Assembly: GCA_002168015.1 (NCBI GenBank)
Contig: NHCX01000125.1
Location: forward strand, 12,022 to 17,535
DNA: 5,514 nucleotides
Direction: 5' to 3'
DNA from: Verrucomicrobia bacterium TMED44
Lineage (GTDB): Bacteria; Verrucomicrobiota; Verrucomicrobiia; Opitutales; Seribacteraceae
Shown here: positions 5,327 through 5,514 of the stretch, one piece after another
Layout: the number at the start of each line of letters is the position of its first letter
How positions within the stretch are numbered: the stretch's first letter is position 1
Notes under the pieces: model-generated
Told to the model about the DNA's origin: nothing
Seen by the model: the letters and a program-made list of their open reading frames with translations, nothing else
The model's database searches: none
Translations under genes and position numbers: made by a program

Positions 5327-5514
5327 AAATAATGCACAAATAGAAATAAGAAATGCAATCTTTGTTTTTATTCGTGTAAATAGATTAATTGTAATTAGTA
5401 AAATCATCATATAAAAATAGTACTGTTCAAAGGAAATTAATTTATTATTTTTTAATGTAATATAACTCCATTTTTCCCCTGCCATAATTTCACAAAATTG
5501 TATTAGTATTATTA
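5315..5514 (-). CDS. Partial membrane-protein-like frame (C-terminal end; 5' end beyond window)
   Basis: A minus-strand frame is open from the right edge to a TAA at 5317-5315, giving 65 residues. It may begin outside the window or at ATG 5485-5483 (MAGEKWSYITLKNNK). The last 35 residues are strongly hydrophobic: YYFYMMILLITINLF, a basic TRIKTK turn, then IAFLISICALFLFI, which suggests two short membrane-spanning segments ending at the C-terminus. The basic turn between helices is consistent with a cytoplasmic loop. The stop overlaps the last 12 bases of the convergent redoxin gene. I do not recognise the family. In such AT-rich DNA a frame this short and Ile/Leu/Phe-rich could be chance, but without it the last 188 bases hold nothing. 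Confidence 0.4.
   Translation of the reverse strand, partial: IILIQFCEIMAGEKWSYITLKNNKLISFEQYYFYMMILLITINLFTRIKTKIAFLISICALFLFI

Noticed and set aside
5327..5514. Plus-strand gene or RNA after the redoxin gene
   Set aside because: The plus strand is broken by frequent stop codons and shows no structured RNA. Only the minus-strand membrane-like frame is open throughout.

Overview
The window reads as ordinary chromosomal DNA from an AT-rich Gram-negative bacterium. A Kdo-pathway isomerase (arabinose 5-phosphate isomerase) implies an LPS-type outer membrane. The last complete gene has a two-domain redoxin/TlpA-like build that I associate from memory with the Planctomycetota-Verrucomicrobiota group. 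Together with a lysine 2,3-aminomutase homologue and an FtsB/DivIC-like gene next to kdsD, this makes a marine verrucomicrobium (Opitutae-like) my best guess. That placement is inference. No rRNA or other phylogenetic marker beyond dnaN is present.

Layout from left to right. Positions 1-1213 hold a tight minus-strand pair: kdsD, then 2 bases later the start of an FtsB/DivIC-like division protein cut by the window edge. A 78-base divergent gap separates kdsD from a plus-strand gene (1292-1645) for a small RelE/ParE-fold-like protein with no antitoxin beside it. A 246-base AT-rich gap follows, containing T-tracts, a small palindrome and a plausible promoter. Next is dnaN, the DNA polymerase sliding clamp (1892-3028). 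Converging on dnaN, with only 6 bases between the stop codons, is a KamA-family radical-SAM aminomutase (3035-4192, minus). A 63-base divergent gap leads to an exported double-thioredoxin-fold protein (4256-5326, plus). Its last 12 bases overlap the end of a minus-strand, membrane-protein-like frame that runs off the right edge.

The genes do not form one pathway. They are housekeeping genes (envelope synthesis, division, replication) interspersed with single-gene transcription units in alternating orientation. I see no mobile element, CRISPR array, tRNA, rRNA or defence island. The most interesting points are: the exported redoxin, with a CxxS first domain and a second domain that has lost its CxxC; the orphan RelE-like protein upstream of dnaN; the aminomutase lacking the structural zinc ligands; and the absence of recognisable Shine-Dalgarno sequences before almost every start. 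I did not find evidence of a novel multi-gene system.
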